Below, in pieces: positions 16,566-24,734 of a stretch of 64,000 nt of DNA. Origin of the DNA: Pseudomonas monsensis. Lineage in GTDB: Bacteria; Pseudomonadota; Gammaproteobacteria; Pseudomonadales; Pseudomonadaceae. The stretch covers positions 3,537,501 through 3,601,500 of the forward strand of contig NZ_CP077087.1 of the NCBI RefSeq assembly GCF_014268495.2, in the 5' to 3' direction. Every line of letters begins with the position of its first letter. Positions within the stretch are counted from its first letter, which is position 1. Made by a program: the position numbers and the translations under genes. The notes under the pieces were generated by a model. That model searched no databases, was not told where the DNA came from, and was given only the letters and a program-made list of their open reading frames with translations.

Positions 16566-17066
16566 TCAGTCTTCCTTGTCCTTGCCCCAGATCGCATTGG
16601 CTTTTTTTCTGAGCTCCAGCAACGCCACCGCCTCTGCACGACTGGCATCAGACTGAATCAGTTGGCGCTCAAGTATTTTGATGCGCCGTTGCTCGGCCGT
16701 TTTTGAAGTTCGAGAGGTGAGATCAACAACGGGATTAGCGTTTTGGCATGCCACTCGCCACTGTTGGATTTGCTCAGGGTAAATGCCTTTGATTCGGCAG
16801 TATTGAGAGATCTCGACCTCGCTCAACGGCGCGGTTTCCATGACGGCATTGAATTTATCGGCGCTAGACCATTGGTCACTGGTCTTGCCGTTTCCCGGAA
16901 CGATCAAGCCTTTATCTCTAGCCATTTGTCTCCAGTTTCGCAGTGACTGTGGCGTGAGATTGAGTGCAGCGGCAAGTTCCGCCACTGATCGATTGAGGGG
17001 CGGCATCATTTGCAGAACGACCCAATCTTTGAAGTCGTTGTCGTAGCGTTTGCCCATTTTGGACAT
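16566..17066 (-). CDS. IS3-family OrfA (HTH, leucine-zipper protein)
   Basis: 166 residues. The N-terminal helix-turn-helix (residues ~27-50, SVAELAAALNLTPQSLRNWRQM) is repeated in a second HTH-like block (LSEVEISQYCRIKGIYPEQIQQWR). A C-terminal coiled coil (ILERQLIQSDASRAEAVALLELRKK) ends at the slippery A7. OrfA binds the terminal repeats and regulates transposition. It is longer than the ~100 residues of many IS3 OrfA proteins because of the doubled HTH. It is out of frame with OrfB by -1. Confidence 0.9.
   Translation of the reverse strand: MSKMGKRYDNDFKDWVVLQMMPPLNRSVAELAAALNLTPQSLRNWRQMARDKGLIVPGNGKTSDQWSSADKFNAVMETAPLSEVEISQYCRIKGIYPEQIQQWRVACQNANPVVDLTSRTSKTAEQRRIKILERQLIQSDASRAEAVALLELRKKANAIWGKDKED
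16602..16608 (-). other. Programmed -1 frameshift site (A7) in the IS
   Basis: Seven consecutive A residues on the coding strand, read as A-AAA-AAA in the orfA frame (Arg-Lys-Lys). A shift to -1 continues through an open frame (Lys-Lys-Ser-Gln-Cys-Asp...) straight into OrfB without a stop. This is the arrangement by which IS3 elements make the OrfAB transposase. Confidence 0.7.
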
Positions 17067-17130
17067 GGTTATTCACCTTCGCCCTCTTGATTATTTGAGT
17101 CAATCAATAAGGGCGACAGGTAGCCTGACA

Positions 17131-17215
17131 CGGAGGGGTTTGTCAAAAAAGTGAGTCGCCGTAAGGGCGAAACCGCCAGCCGCCACACCCGAAGCAACGG
17201 ATATTCACACCCCCC
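17131..17215. repeat. G+C-rich intergenic repeat, right part
   Basis: Begins CGGAGGGGTTTGTCAAAAAA and continues GTGAGTCGCCGTAAGGGCGA to about the CACACCCCCC run. It is the continuation of the element at 15280-15494 and directly abuts the end of the CorA-like gene. Confidence 0.55.
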
Positions 17216-17249
17216 GACCAGAGCATGGTCGGCCCAAAGGCCGCCAAGA

Positions 17250-18173
17250 TCACCGGGCCAACCGCCGAAGCCCAAGCAACATCCCCCCCGCCCCCAACAC
17301 CATCACCCCAAGAAACAAAGGATAAGAAACCCACCAGGGCGTCCCCGCCGTCATCATGCTGAACTCCGACATCCCGCCAATGCTCGCAACCAGGTTCAAC
17401 GGCAAAAACACCACATTGATCAACGTCAGCTTGCGCAACAGATTATTCATGCTGTTGTTCATCAAATTGCCCCGCGCATCAATCAGCCCGGAAAACACCG
17501 TCGAGTAGATTTCCGCCTGCTTGTAGCACTGGTTGTTCTCGATGATCAGATCATCAATCAACCCGATCGCCTCACTGCCGAAATGCTGCTTCTCGGCATG
17601 ATTGCGCAACCGCGTCAGCACCGCGCCATTACTGTGCAAGGCATTGATGTAATAAATCAGGCTCTCACTGAGATTGAACATCTGAATCAGATGCTGGTTC
17701 TGCATCGAAGCATTGAATTTCTGCTGCAACTCGCGAGCGACCAGCTTGATCACCTTCAAGTGCCCCAGGTAGTGATGAATATTGTTGAACAGCAGATCAA
17801 GCAACACATCCAGCGGGGTGTTCAACGGCTGCCGGGAACCGAGGCCATGCAAGGGTGTGTCGTCAGTGGCAATCACCAGCAATTGCCCGGGCGCAAACAG
17901 CAGACCGCATGAAGACACCTCAAACGCCAGGCTGCCACCGCCAGAATAGTTCTCCGGCCGCTTCCAGATCAGGAACAGATGATCGGGGTGAAACTCGATC
18001 CGCGATACCTCGTCCGGATCCAGCGCCGAGGCCAGCGCGTGCTCGTCGACCTTGAAATGGCTGTGCAGCAAGTCACGTTCGGCGGCGTCCGGGTTGCTGA
18101 ACAGCATCACCTCGGCGTCCAGTCGCTCTACCCGCTGCAAGGCGCCGTGGCTCAATGCGAAACTGTTGATCAT
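17250..18173 (-). CDS. CorA-like divalent cation transporter with altered GMN motif
   Basis: 307 residues with a cytoplasmic alpha/beta plus long-helix region and two C-terminal transmembrane helices (about 243-262 and 280-302). This is CorA/ZntB topology. The pore-loop motif after the first helix, normally GMN, reads GMSEFS here. The change may alter ion selectivity (Mg2+, Zn2+ or other). The gene begins 7 bp after the RimK-like ligase, so the two are almost certainly cotranscribed. No N-terminal membrane segment or signal is visible. Confidence 0.8.
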   Translation of the reverse strand: MINSFALSHGALQRVERLDAEVMLFSNPDAAERDLLHSHFKVDEHALASALDPDEVSRIEFHPDHLFLIWKRPENYSGGGSLAFEVSSCGLLFAPGQLLVIATDDTPLHGLGSRQPLNTPLDVLLDLLFNNIHHYLGHLKVIKLVARELQQKFNASMQNQHLIQMFNLSESLIYYINALHSNGAVLTRLRNHAEKQHFGSEAIGLIDDLIIENNQCYKQAEIYSTVFSGLIDARGNLMNNSMNNLLRKLTLINVVFLPLNLVASIGGMSEFSMMTAGTPWWVSYPLFLGVMVLGAGGMLLGLRRLAR

Positions 18174-18180
18174 CGGCAGG

Positions 18181-19755
18181 TCACCAGGCCTGGCCGCGAC
18201 GCTTCAGTTCCAGCCGTCGCACGAACTCTTCCAGTACCAGTGAATACAGATCGTCCTGCAAATACGCGTCTTCGATGCCGGCGTCGAGGTTGGGGTTGTC
18301 GTTGACTTCGATCACCACCACCTTGTCGCCGGCCTGTTTCAGATCGACGCCGTAGAGACCGTCGCCAATCAGGTTGGCCGTCTTCACCGCCAACTCGACC
18401 ACTGCCCGGGGCGCCTCGTGCACCGCCAGCGTCCGGCACTCGCCGTTGACGTCCTGGCCCTTGGCCTTGTGGTTATAGATCTGCCAGTGGCCCTTGGACA
18501 TAAAGTACTGGCAGGCGAAGATCGGTTTGCGGTTGAGCACGCCGATGCGCCAGTCGTACTCGGTGTAAAAAAACTCCTGGGCCAGCAACAGCACCGAGTG
18601 CTCGAACAGCTCGGCGGTGGCTTCGAGCAAGGCTTGCTGGCTCTCGACCTTGATCACACCACGGGAAAAACAACCATCGGGAATCTTCAGCACCAAGGGA
18701 AACCCGAGGCGCTCGCCCACCCGCTCGAAGTCTTCGGGTCGCTCCTTGTAGAGAATTTCGGTGGCGGGCATGCCCAGTTGATGGCTGTTGAGCAAGTCGG
18801 TCAGGTAGACCTTGTTGGTGCAGCGCAGAATCGACGTCGGGTCATCCATCACCACCAGCCCTTCGCTTTCAGCCTTTTTCGCGAAGCGGTAAGTGTGGTT
18901 GTCGACGCTGGTGGTTTCGCGGATCAGCAAACCGTCGTACTCGGCCAGGCGCGCATAGTCCTTGCGCTCGATCAGTTCGACATCAATGCCCATGGTCTTG
19001 CCGACCCGGACGAAATTCTCCAGCGCTTTGGCGTTGGAAGGCGGCAAGGCTTCTTGCGGATCGTGCAAGATCGCCAGGTCATAACGCGCCACTTGCGGAG
19101 AACGCGGAACACGCCAGATTTTACGGCTGAAGCCATCCAGCGCATTGGCAAACTGATCTTCCTGATCATCGCGCAACTTATGCAACGCGCCGGACTTTAT
19201 ACCTTCGATGTGCCAGCCGTTAGTTCGACCGAACTCCACTAACAGGATCGGACACGGAAACACTTCAAACAACTGCCGGGCCAAATCCTGCAGCGGTTCG
19301 ATATGCGTCCGGCCGAAATACAGGGTCAGGGTAAAGCCTTCGGTATCGCTGTAGAGATGATGACTGAGGGCTTTTTCGAGGGTTTTATCCAGGTCGTCCA
19401 GTGCCAGCCCGTACAGCGACTTCCGGGTCAGTTCACTGATCGTGCGTACTGACGGAATCACCTTGTGCCCGCGGGCTTCGGCCAACAGCGAGCAGTAATA
19501 ACCGTGGCCCAGGTACTTGTAACTGCGGCACAGATTGATCACCTGCACCCGCTTGCCGGGTTCGGCTTCGCGGGTCTGTTCCAGATATTCCTGGGCGGTG
19601 ACGATGCCTTCGCTGGGAAAATACGAGGCCCAGTCTTCCTTGCGTTCGACAATGATCAGCACTTGACTGGAAGTTCTCGCCGTTGAATTTAAATAAGTTG
19701 CCGCCGGCAAACTTTGCTCGGATACTTCGCGCCAATGACCCTGTACCGCTGACAT
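18181..19755 (-). CDS. RLAN-domain RimK-type ATP-grasp ligase
   Basis: 524 residues from the ATG at 19755; an ATG at 19785 is an alternative, and neither has a strong ribosome-binding site. The N-terminal ~190 residues are the RLAN (RimK-like ATP-grasp N-terminal) domain, with VLIIVERKEDW near residue 32 and GHGYYCSLLAEARGHKVIPS. The C-terminal RimK-like ATP-grasp contains RFAKKAESEGL, PLVLKIPDGCFSRGV and the metal-binding EVNDNPNLDAG. ATP-grasp enzymes of this group join an amine to a carboxylate through an acyl-phosphate. It is divergent from a GNAT-C39 fusion and cotranscribed with the CorA-like gene. The substrate is unknown. Confidence 0.85.
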   Translation of the reverse strand: MSAVQGHWREVSEQSLPAATYLNSTARTSSQVLIIVERKEDWASYFPSEGIVTAQEYLEQTREAEPGKRVQVINLCRSYKYLGHGYYCSLLAEARGHKVIPSVRTISELTRKSLYGLALDDLDKTLEKALSHHLYSDTEGFTLTLYFGRTHIEPLQDLARQLFEVFPCPILLVEFGRTNGWHIEGIKSGALHKLRDDQEDQFANALDGFSRKIWRVPRSPQVARYDLAILHDPQEALPPSNAKALENFVRVGKTMGIDVELIERKDYARLAEYDGLLIRETTSVDNHTYRFAKKAESEGLVVMDDPTSILRCTNKVYLTDLLNSHQLGMPATEILYKERPEDFERVGERLGFPLVLKIPDGCFSRGVIKVESQQALLEATAELFEHSVLLLAQEFFYTEYDWRIGVLNRKPIFACQYFMSKGHWQIYNHKAKGQDVNGECRTLAVHEAPRAVVELAVKTANLIGDGLYGVDLKQAGDKVVVIEVNDNPNLDAGIEDAYLQDDLYSLVLEEFVRRLELKRRGQAW

Positions 19756-19847
19756 AGAGATTGATCCGTTGGAGAACAAGACCATTTCTATTAAGCACGA
19801 AGTTTTTCGAAAGTCCCGTTTCGTTACGCAACTTTTACGGTGGTCAT

Positions 19848-20948
19848 ATGAGTGCTGTTTTTCGTCTGGCGGTAGTTGAAGATTTGCCGGCGCTGCTGGC
19901 ATTGGAAATGCAATGTTTCACCACGGACCGGCTCACGGCGCGCAGTTTTCAGTGGATGATTACTCGCGCCCATGGCCAGTTGCTCGTGGCGGAGCGCGAA
20001 GGCCAATTGCTCGGTTACGCCTTGGTCCTGTTTCATCGTGGCACGTCGCTGGCGCGGTTGTACTCCATCGCGATCGCCAGCGAGGCGCGCGGCGGCGGAT
20101 GGGGCAAGCAACTGCTGCAACGCATCGAAGCCATCGCCCTGGAACACGATTGCGCCTACCTGCGTCTTGAGGTGCGGATCGACAACCCCGCCGCCATTGC
20201 CCTGTACGAACGTAACGGCTACCGGCGCTTTGCCCTGATACACGATTACTACGAAGACCATGCCGACGCCTTGCGCCTGGAAAAACGCATTCTTCAGCAT
20301 CGCGACTCACGCAACATAAAGGTGCCCTACTACCCGCAAACCACTGAATTCACCTGCGGCCCGGCCTGCCTGTTGATGGCCATGGGCGCGTTGCAATCGC
20401 AGCGCTTGCTGGAGCGACGCGAAGAATTGCAGCTCTGGCGTGAAGCAACCACAGTGTTCATGACCTCCGGGCACGGTGGCTGCAGCCCGCAAGGTCTGGC
20501 GCTGGCCGCGTGGTGCCGCGGCTTTCGCGTGCGCTTGCAAGTCAGCCTGGCAGGTCCCCTGTTTCTCGACGGCGTGCGCGATGCGCATAAAAAAGACGTC
20601 ATGCGCCTGGTCCATGAGGAATTCACCGCGCAGCTGGCAGAGACCGATGTCGAGTGTCTGATCGGTACACCGCTGGATCTACCCCGCTTGCTGGATACGG
20701 GCGGGCAGCCTCTGGTGTTGATCAGCAGTTACCGGCTGACCCGCTCCAAGTCGCCGCACTGGGTGGTGGTGACCGACTGCGACGAAGATTTCGTTTACCT
20801 GCATGACCCCGATGTCGATCACAGCCAGCATCGGCAGCCCATGGACTGCCAGCATGTACCGGTCAGTCATGGCGAGTTCGAGAAGATGTGCCGGTTTGGC
20901 CGGGGCAAGTTGCGGGCGGCGGTGGTGTTGTATACCCGCGAGCAATGA
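19848..20948 (+). CDS. GNAT acetyltransferase - C39-like cysteine peptidase fusion
   Basis: 366 residues. Residues 5-150 are a GNAT domain with the acetyl-CoA loop RGGGWGKQLL (81-90) and the ALYERNGYRR motif. Residues 158-366 are a peptidase C39-like domain with the nucleophile C170 (TEFTCGPACL), H304 (SPHWVVVTD) and D320 (YLHDPD), all retained. There is no export signal. The start at 19848 follows TTTTACGGTGGTCAT; the upstream frame overlaps the divergent ligase. The pairing with a RLAN-RimK ligase suggests a modification system that cleaves, acylates and ligates a peptide or amino acid. Confidence 0.85.
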   Translation: MSAVFRLAVVEDLPALLALEMQCFTTDRLTARSFQWMITRAHGQLLVAEREGQLLGYALVLFHRGTSLARLYSIAIASEARGGGWGKQLLQRIEAIALEHDCAYLRLEVRIDNPAAIALYERNGYRRFALIHDYYEDHADALRLEKRILQHRDSRNIKVPYYPQTTEFTCGPACLLMAMGALQSQRLLERREELQLWREATTVFMTSGHGGCSPQGLALAAWCRGFRVRLQVSLAGPLFLDGVRDAHKKDVMRLVHEEFTAQLAETDVECLIGTPLDLPRLLDTGGQPLVLISSYRLTRSKSPHWVVVTDCDEDFVYLHDPDVDHSQHRQPMDCQHVPVSHGEFEKMCRFGRGKLRAAVVLYTREQ

Positions 20949-20960
20949 GCAGGATCGCTT

Positions 20961-21060
20961 TTGTGGCGAGGGGATTTATCCCCGTTGGGTCGCGTAGCGG
21001 CCCCCTGTGAGAAGCAGGTGACTGCTGCGCAGTCCAACGGGGATAAATCCCCTGGCCACA
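20961..21060. repeat. Palindromic element, GGGGATTTATCCCCGTTGG type
   Basis: Arms TGGCGAGGGGATTTATCCCC (about 20963-20982) and GGGGATAAATCCCCTGGCCA (21039-21058), with a smaller GCAGGTGACTGCTGCGC stem inside. It lies between convergent genes. Confidence 0.85.
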
Positions 21061-21088
21061 GTTAGGTGGATTGCCTCCTTGGGAGGTG

Positions 21089-22234
21089 TTACTTCAGGCC
21101 GAGTTTGTAGAGTGATCCATTCTCTTCATCCGTCAGCACATACAAGTAACCGTCCGGCCCTTGGCGCACATCGCGAATCCTCTGTTTCAGCTCGCCCAGC
21201 AACCGCTCTTCATGCACCACCTTGTCGCCATCGAACTGCAGGCGAATCAGCTCCTGAGTCGCCAGCGCGCCGATAAACGCGTTGTGTTGCCACGGTTTGA
21301 AGCGGTCACCGTCATAGAACGTCATGCCGCTGACGCCCGGCGACTTTTCCCAGACATGATGCGGCGCGACCGTGCCTTCAGCGGTTTCACCCTGCGCTTC
21401 GGGAATCGGTTGCATCGAGTAGTTGATGCCGTGGGTCGCCAACGGCCAACCGTAGTTTTTCCCGCGTTCAATGATATTCACCTCATCGCCACCCCGAGGC
21501 CCGTGCTCGTTTTCCCACAGGGTGCCCGTCCATGGGTTGAGTGCCGCGCCCTGCGGGTTACGAATGCCATAGGCCCAGATCTCCGGGCGCACGCCGGACT
21601 GGCCCACGAATGGATTGTCGTCCGGCACTCTGCCGTCGGGATAGAGACGTACGATCTTGCCCTGCAATTTGTCGAGGTCCTGTGCGGTCGGCCGATCGTT
21701 GTTCTCGCCCAGGGTGATAAACAGATAACCGTCGCGATCGAACACCAGACGCGAGCCGAAATGATTGCCCACCGACAACTTCGGCTCCTGACGAAAGATC
21801 ACCTTGAAGTCCTTGAGGCTCTTCAGGTCCTCCGACAAGCGCCCGCGCCCGACCGCCGTCCCGGCCTTGCCCCCTTCAGCACCGCCCTCGGCGTAGGACA
21901 GATACACAAGCCGGTCGGCCTTGAAGTCCGGCGACAACACGACATCGAGCAAACCGCCCTGCCCCTTGGCCCAGACTTCCGGGACCCCGTCGATGGGCGC
22001 GGACAGCTTGCCGTCGGCCGCGACGACCCGCAGGTTGCCCGGCCGCTCAGTCACCAGCACGCCTTGCCGATCAGGCAAAAAGGCCAGCGCCCAGGGATGC
22101 TCCAGCCCTTGGGCCAGAGTGGTGACTTCAAGACTGCCCTGTTCGCTTTGCAGCGCCTTGGGGGCGGCGGCATGTACCGGGACGCTGATCAGCGCGCCGG
22201 CGCACAGGCTGGCTAAAAGGGTTTTACGCAACAT
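21089..22234 (-). CDS. PQQ-dependent aldose sugar dehydrogenase (YliI-like)
   Basis: 381 residues with a Sec signal peptide (residues 1-23, ...SVPVHAAA). The six-bladed propeller of soluble glucose dehydrogenase type is shown by LEHPWALAFLPDRQGVLVTE, FGSRLVFDRDGYLFITLGEN, GIRNPQGAALNPWTGTLWENEHGPRGGDE and YGWPLATHG. Members oxidise aldoses in the periplasm with PQQ and Ca2+. It is monocistronic. Length and motifs match the E. coli Asd/YliI group rather than membrane Gcd. Confidence 0.88.
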   Translation of the reverse strand: MLRKTLLASLCAGALISVPVHAAAPKALQSEQGSLEVTTLAQGLEHPWALAFLPDRQGVLVTERPGNLRVVAADGKLSAPIDGVPEVWAKGQGGLLDVVLSPDFKADRLVYLSYAEGGAEGGKAGTAVGRGRLSEDLKSLKDFKVIFRQEPKLSVGNHFGSRLVFDRDGYLFITLGENNDRPTAQDLDKLQGKIVRLYPDGRVPDDNPFVGQSGVRPEIWAYGIRNPQGAALNPWTGTLWENEHGPRGGDEVNIIERGKNYGWPLATHGINYSMQPIPEAQGETAEGTVAPHHVWEKSPGVSGMTFYDGDRFKPWQHNAFIGALATQELIRLQFDGDKVVHEERLLGELKQRIRDVRQGPDGYLYVLTDEENGSLYKLGLK

Positions 22235-22284
22235 GCACGATTCCTTTTGTCATTTGAAAGGCTGACAGAACGCGGTCCTGCCGT

Positions 22285-22626
22285 TCAACGGTTGCTGCCG
22301 GTATCCCGCGAGGGCGGGTTGGGAATGAACGTGGGTGGCGTGGCCGGCACTGAGCGAATCGGCTGGCCGTTGCCGATACCGCGGTTCTCTACGGTGGGCT
22401 GACGCGGTGTCGGTACGGTGTTCGGCCCGCGCACGGGCGGCGTGCTGGGCTGGGTGCCCTGCATGCTGTTGGGGTTGGCCCGGCGAATCGGGCTGTTATA
22501 GGGATTGTTGCTGTTGCCGGCAGGACTTTGCGCAAGCAGCAACGGCGCGGATGGCCTCGGGGCTTCAGCGTGAGCCAGGCCGGCACTGAGAGCCAAGGCA
22601 ACGATGCCAAGCAGAAAGCGGTTCAT
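22285..22626 (-). CDS. Small secreted proline/asparagine-rich protein
   Basis: 113 residues. A clear signal peptide (MNRFLLGIVALALSAGLAHA) is followed by a low-complexity mature region rich in Pro, Asn, Ser and Thr, with no recognised domain. It is probably periplasmic and disordered. It lies 50 bp upstream of, and in the same direction as, the sugar dehydrogenase, so it may share a transcript. Function unknown. Confidence 0.7.
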   Translation of the reverse strand: MNRFLLGIVALALSAGLAHAEAPRPSAPLLLAQSPAGNSNNPYNSPIRRANPNSMQGTQPSTPPVRGPNTVPTPRQPTVENRGIGNGQPIRSVPATPPTFIPNPPSRDTGSNR

Positions 22627-22825
22627 GAAGCAGCCTCTCGATGCGCAGGGAATGGGCTGGGGTTGCAGCGTTCGAGTCCACGCTACGCTCAGGGTTCGGA
22701 TTTGTTAACCCGTCCGCTTTAAACAACATGTAACACGACTTGACTGCTGCGCCTGCTGAAGCGCAGTCAGCGGAAACTTTCGTGGCGCGCTCAAGGTCAC
22801 CTGATCATCACGTGGAGAACACATC

Positions 22826-23692
22826 ATGGCTCGGGCAATCTGGAAAGGCGCGATCAGTTTCGGTCTGGTTCACATCCCGGTCGCGCTGGTGTCGGCGACC
22901 GCCTCGCAAGGCGTCGACTTTGACTGGCTCGACAGCCGCAGCATGGACCCGGTGGGCTATAAACGGGTGAACAAGGTGACCGGCAAAGAGGTCACCAAAG
23001 ACCATATCGTCAAGGGCGTGGCTTACGAAAAAGGTCGGTATGTGGTGCTCAGCGAGGAGGAAATTCGCTCGGCGCACCCGGTGTCCACCCAGACCATTGA
23101 TATTTTCTCGTTTGTCGAGGCTGATCAGATTCCCCTGCAAAACATCGATACGCCCTACTACCTGGCACCGGACAAACGGGGCGGCAAGGTCTACGCGCTG
23201 CTGCGTGAAACCCTGAGCAAGACCAACAAAGTCGCCCTCGCTCGGGTGGTGCTGCATACGCGCCAGTATCTGGCCGCGCTGATGCCGCTGGAGTCGGCAC
23301 TGGTGCTGGTGAAGTTACGCTGGCCGCAGGAAGTCCGCGGGCTCGACGAGCTGGATCTGGGCAGCGAAGTGACCAAGCCGCAACTGGCCAAGGGCGAACT
23401 GGACATGGCCAGGCGCCTGGTTGAAGACATGAGCGCAGACTGGAAGCCCGAAGACTACAAGGACGAGTTCGAAGCCAAGATCATGGCGCTGGTCGAGAAG
23501 AAAGCCCATGAAGGCAAGATCGAGGATGTCGAGACTGTGGGTGGCGAAGAGGAGCGCAAAACGGCGGATGTTATCGACTTGACCGAGCTGCTCAAACGCA
23601 GTCTGGGTGGGAAAGCAGCGGCAAAACCCAAGGCAAAATCAGCGAAGCCGGCCAAGGCGGCCCCGGCGAAAAAGACCAAGAAGGCTTCTTGA
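22826..23692 (+). CDS. ku: Ku DNA end-binding protein (bacterial NHEJ)
   Basis: 288 residues of the prokaryotic Ku family, starting MARAIWKGAISFGLVHIPV, the family signature. The core beta-barrel spans about residues 1-195, and a basic tail of alternating Ala/Lys/Pro ends the protein (residues 263-288). The homodimer threads onto DNA ends and recruits LigD for end joining. No ligD gene is in the window. The lysine-rich tail is typical of pseudomonad Ku proteins and aids DNA sliding. An ATCACGTGGAGAAC leader gives a good ribosome-binding site. Confidence 0.94.
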   Translation: MARAIWKGAISFGLVHIPVALVSATASQGVDFDWLDSRSMDPVGYKRVNKVTGKEVTKDHIVKGVAYEKGRYVVLSEEEIRSAHPVSTQTIDIFSFVEADQIPLQNIDTPYYLAPDKRGGKVYALLRETLSKTNKVALARVVLHTRQYLAALMPLESALVLVKLRWPQEVRGLDELDLGSEVTKPQLAKGELDMARRLVEDMSADWKPEDYKDEFEAKIMALVEKKAHEGKIEDVETVGGEEERKTADVIDLTELLKRSLGGKAAAKPKAKSAKPAKAAPAKKTKKAS

Positions 23693-23710
23693 TCACTTGC
23701 GCCGATGGTC

Positions 23711-23819
23711 AGGGCCCCTTCGCGGGCAAGCCCGCTTCGACAGGGGCTGGTGTGATGCGCAGAACTCATTCACAGCGCCAGAACCTGTGGAAGCGGGCTT
23801 GCCCGCGAAGGCGGCCCCA
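23711..23819. repeat. REP inverted pair, CGCGGGCAAGCCCGC type
   Basis: Arms GGCCCCTTCGCGGGCAAGCC (23713-23732) and GGCTTGCCCGCGAAGGCGGCCCC (23797-23819). It lies between the convergent ku and lpxO ends. Confidence 0.85.
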
Positions 23820-23834
23820 CAGGCGCCGCGGTCT

Positions 23835-24734
23835 TCAGATCAGGATGAAGATCGCCAGCAAGCCAGCGAAAATCGCCCATTTCTCCAGGTAATACCGCAT
23901 GCGGTTGCGTTTTTTCAGCTCTTTGCCGCGCAGGCGAATCTTGTAGATTCTGGTAAACAGACGGTTGATGCCGCCGGTTTTGTCGCCGGCATCATTCGGG
24001 GCACCCGCCGCCGACATTACCGTGCGGCTGAACCACCGGTTGAACGCCGCCGCCCAGCGGTACTTCATCGGGCGCTCGATGTCGCAGAACAGGATGATGC
24101 GGTTCTTGTCCGTGGCGTTTTCGGCGTAATGGATGAACGTCTCATCGAACACCACCGCCTCGCCGTCGCGCCAGTGGTAGTTCTCACCGTCAACGTTGAT
24201 GTAGCAACCGGCGTCATTGGGCGTATCCAGGCCCAGGTGATAGCGGTAAGAACCGGCATAGGGGTCGCGGTGCCGTACCAGTTTCGACCCCGGCGGCAGT
24301 TCGGCGAACATCGCCGCCTTGATCGAGCCGATGCTTTGCACCAGTTCCGTGGTGCGCGGGCACAGCTTCATCGCCGATGGATGACTTTCGCCGTACCACT
24401 TCAGGTAGAAACGCTTCCAGCCGCTTTTGAAGAACGAGTTGAAACCGACGTCATCGTACTGGTTGGAGCGCTTGATCTCGCCGGCACGCAACAGATTCTG
24501 GCCTTCTTCGCGGATCTCCTGCCAATGCGCCTGCAACGGGCTGAGATCAGGAAACTCCGCCGGATTCAGGTAAGGCTTGCTGGGGATCTTCGAGAACAAA
24601 TAAAGGAAGCAGTTGATCGGTGCGAGGAAGGTCGAGTGATCGCTCAGTTGCCGACCCAGTTTGTGACGCACACGCCCCCGCAGGTGAACGTATGCAATGG
24701 AAATGACATAAATAGCAGCAATGATGAGTTTCAC
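23835..24734 (-). CDS. lpxO: LpxO, lipid A 2-hydroxylase (aspartyl/asparaginyl hydroxylase fold)
   Basis: 299 residues from the GTG at 24734 (then Lys-Leu-Ile-Ile-Ala), or 303 from a GTG at 24746. A hydrophobic anchor (residues 2-17) precedes a Fe(II)/2-oxoglutarate oxygenase domain with HRDPYAGSYRYHLGL (HxD iron ligands) and VFDETFIHYAEN (third ligand). A second hydrophobic stretch lies at the very C-terminus (AIFAGLLAIFILI). LpxO hydroxylates an acyl chain of lipid A at the cytoplasmic face of the inner membrane. It is monocistronic. The start choice rests on usual LpxO N-termini. Confidence 0.9.
   Translation of the reverse strand: MKLIIAAIYVISIAYVHLRGRVRHKLGRQLSDHSTFLAPINCFLYLFSKIPSKPYLNPAEFPDLSPLQAHWQEIREEGQNLLRAGEIKRSNQYDDVGFNSFFKSGWKRFYLKWYGESHPSAMKLCPRTTELVQSIGSIKAAMFAELPPGSKLVRHRDPYAGSYRYHLGLDTPNDAGCYINVDGENYHWRDGEAVVFDETFIHYAENATDKNRIILFCDIERPMKYRWAAAFNRWFSRTVMSAAGAPNDAGDKTGGINRLFTRIYKIRLRGKELKKRNRMRYYLEKWAIFAGLLAIFILI

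Larger units (their letters stand above)
15495..17130 (-). mobile_element. IS3-family insertion sequence, apparently intact
   Basis: About 1.64 kb. Imperfect terminal inverted repeats are TGTCAAGGTAACTGTCGCC at 15495 and TGTCAGGCTACCTGTCGCC (complement of 17112-17130), 15 of 19 identical, with the TG...CA ends usual for IS3. The match continues outward by CG on both sides, so the true ends may be slightly further out. It carries orfA and orfB in the -1 arrangement with a slippery A7. No clean target duplication was found; GAGGCGTTT left and GAGGGGTTT right of the element are a possible imperfect one. Confidence 0.85.

Noticed and set aside
15481..17140. A clean 3-5 bp target-site duplication around the IS
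   Set aside because: The bases next to the terminal repeats (TACG left, CGGA right) do not match; only an imperfect 9-bp similarity farther out is seen.
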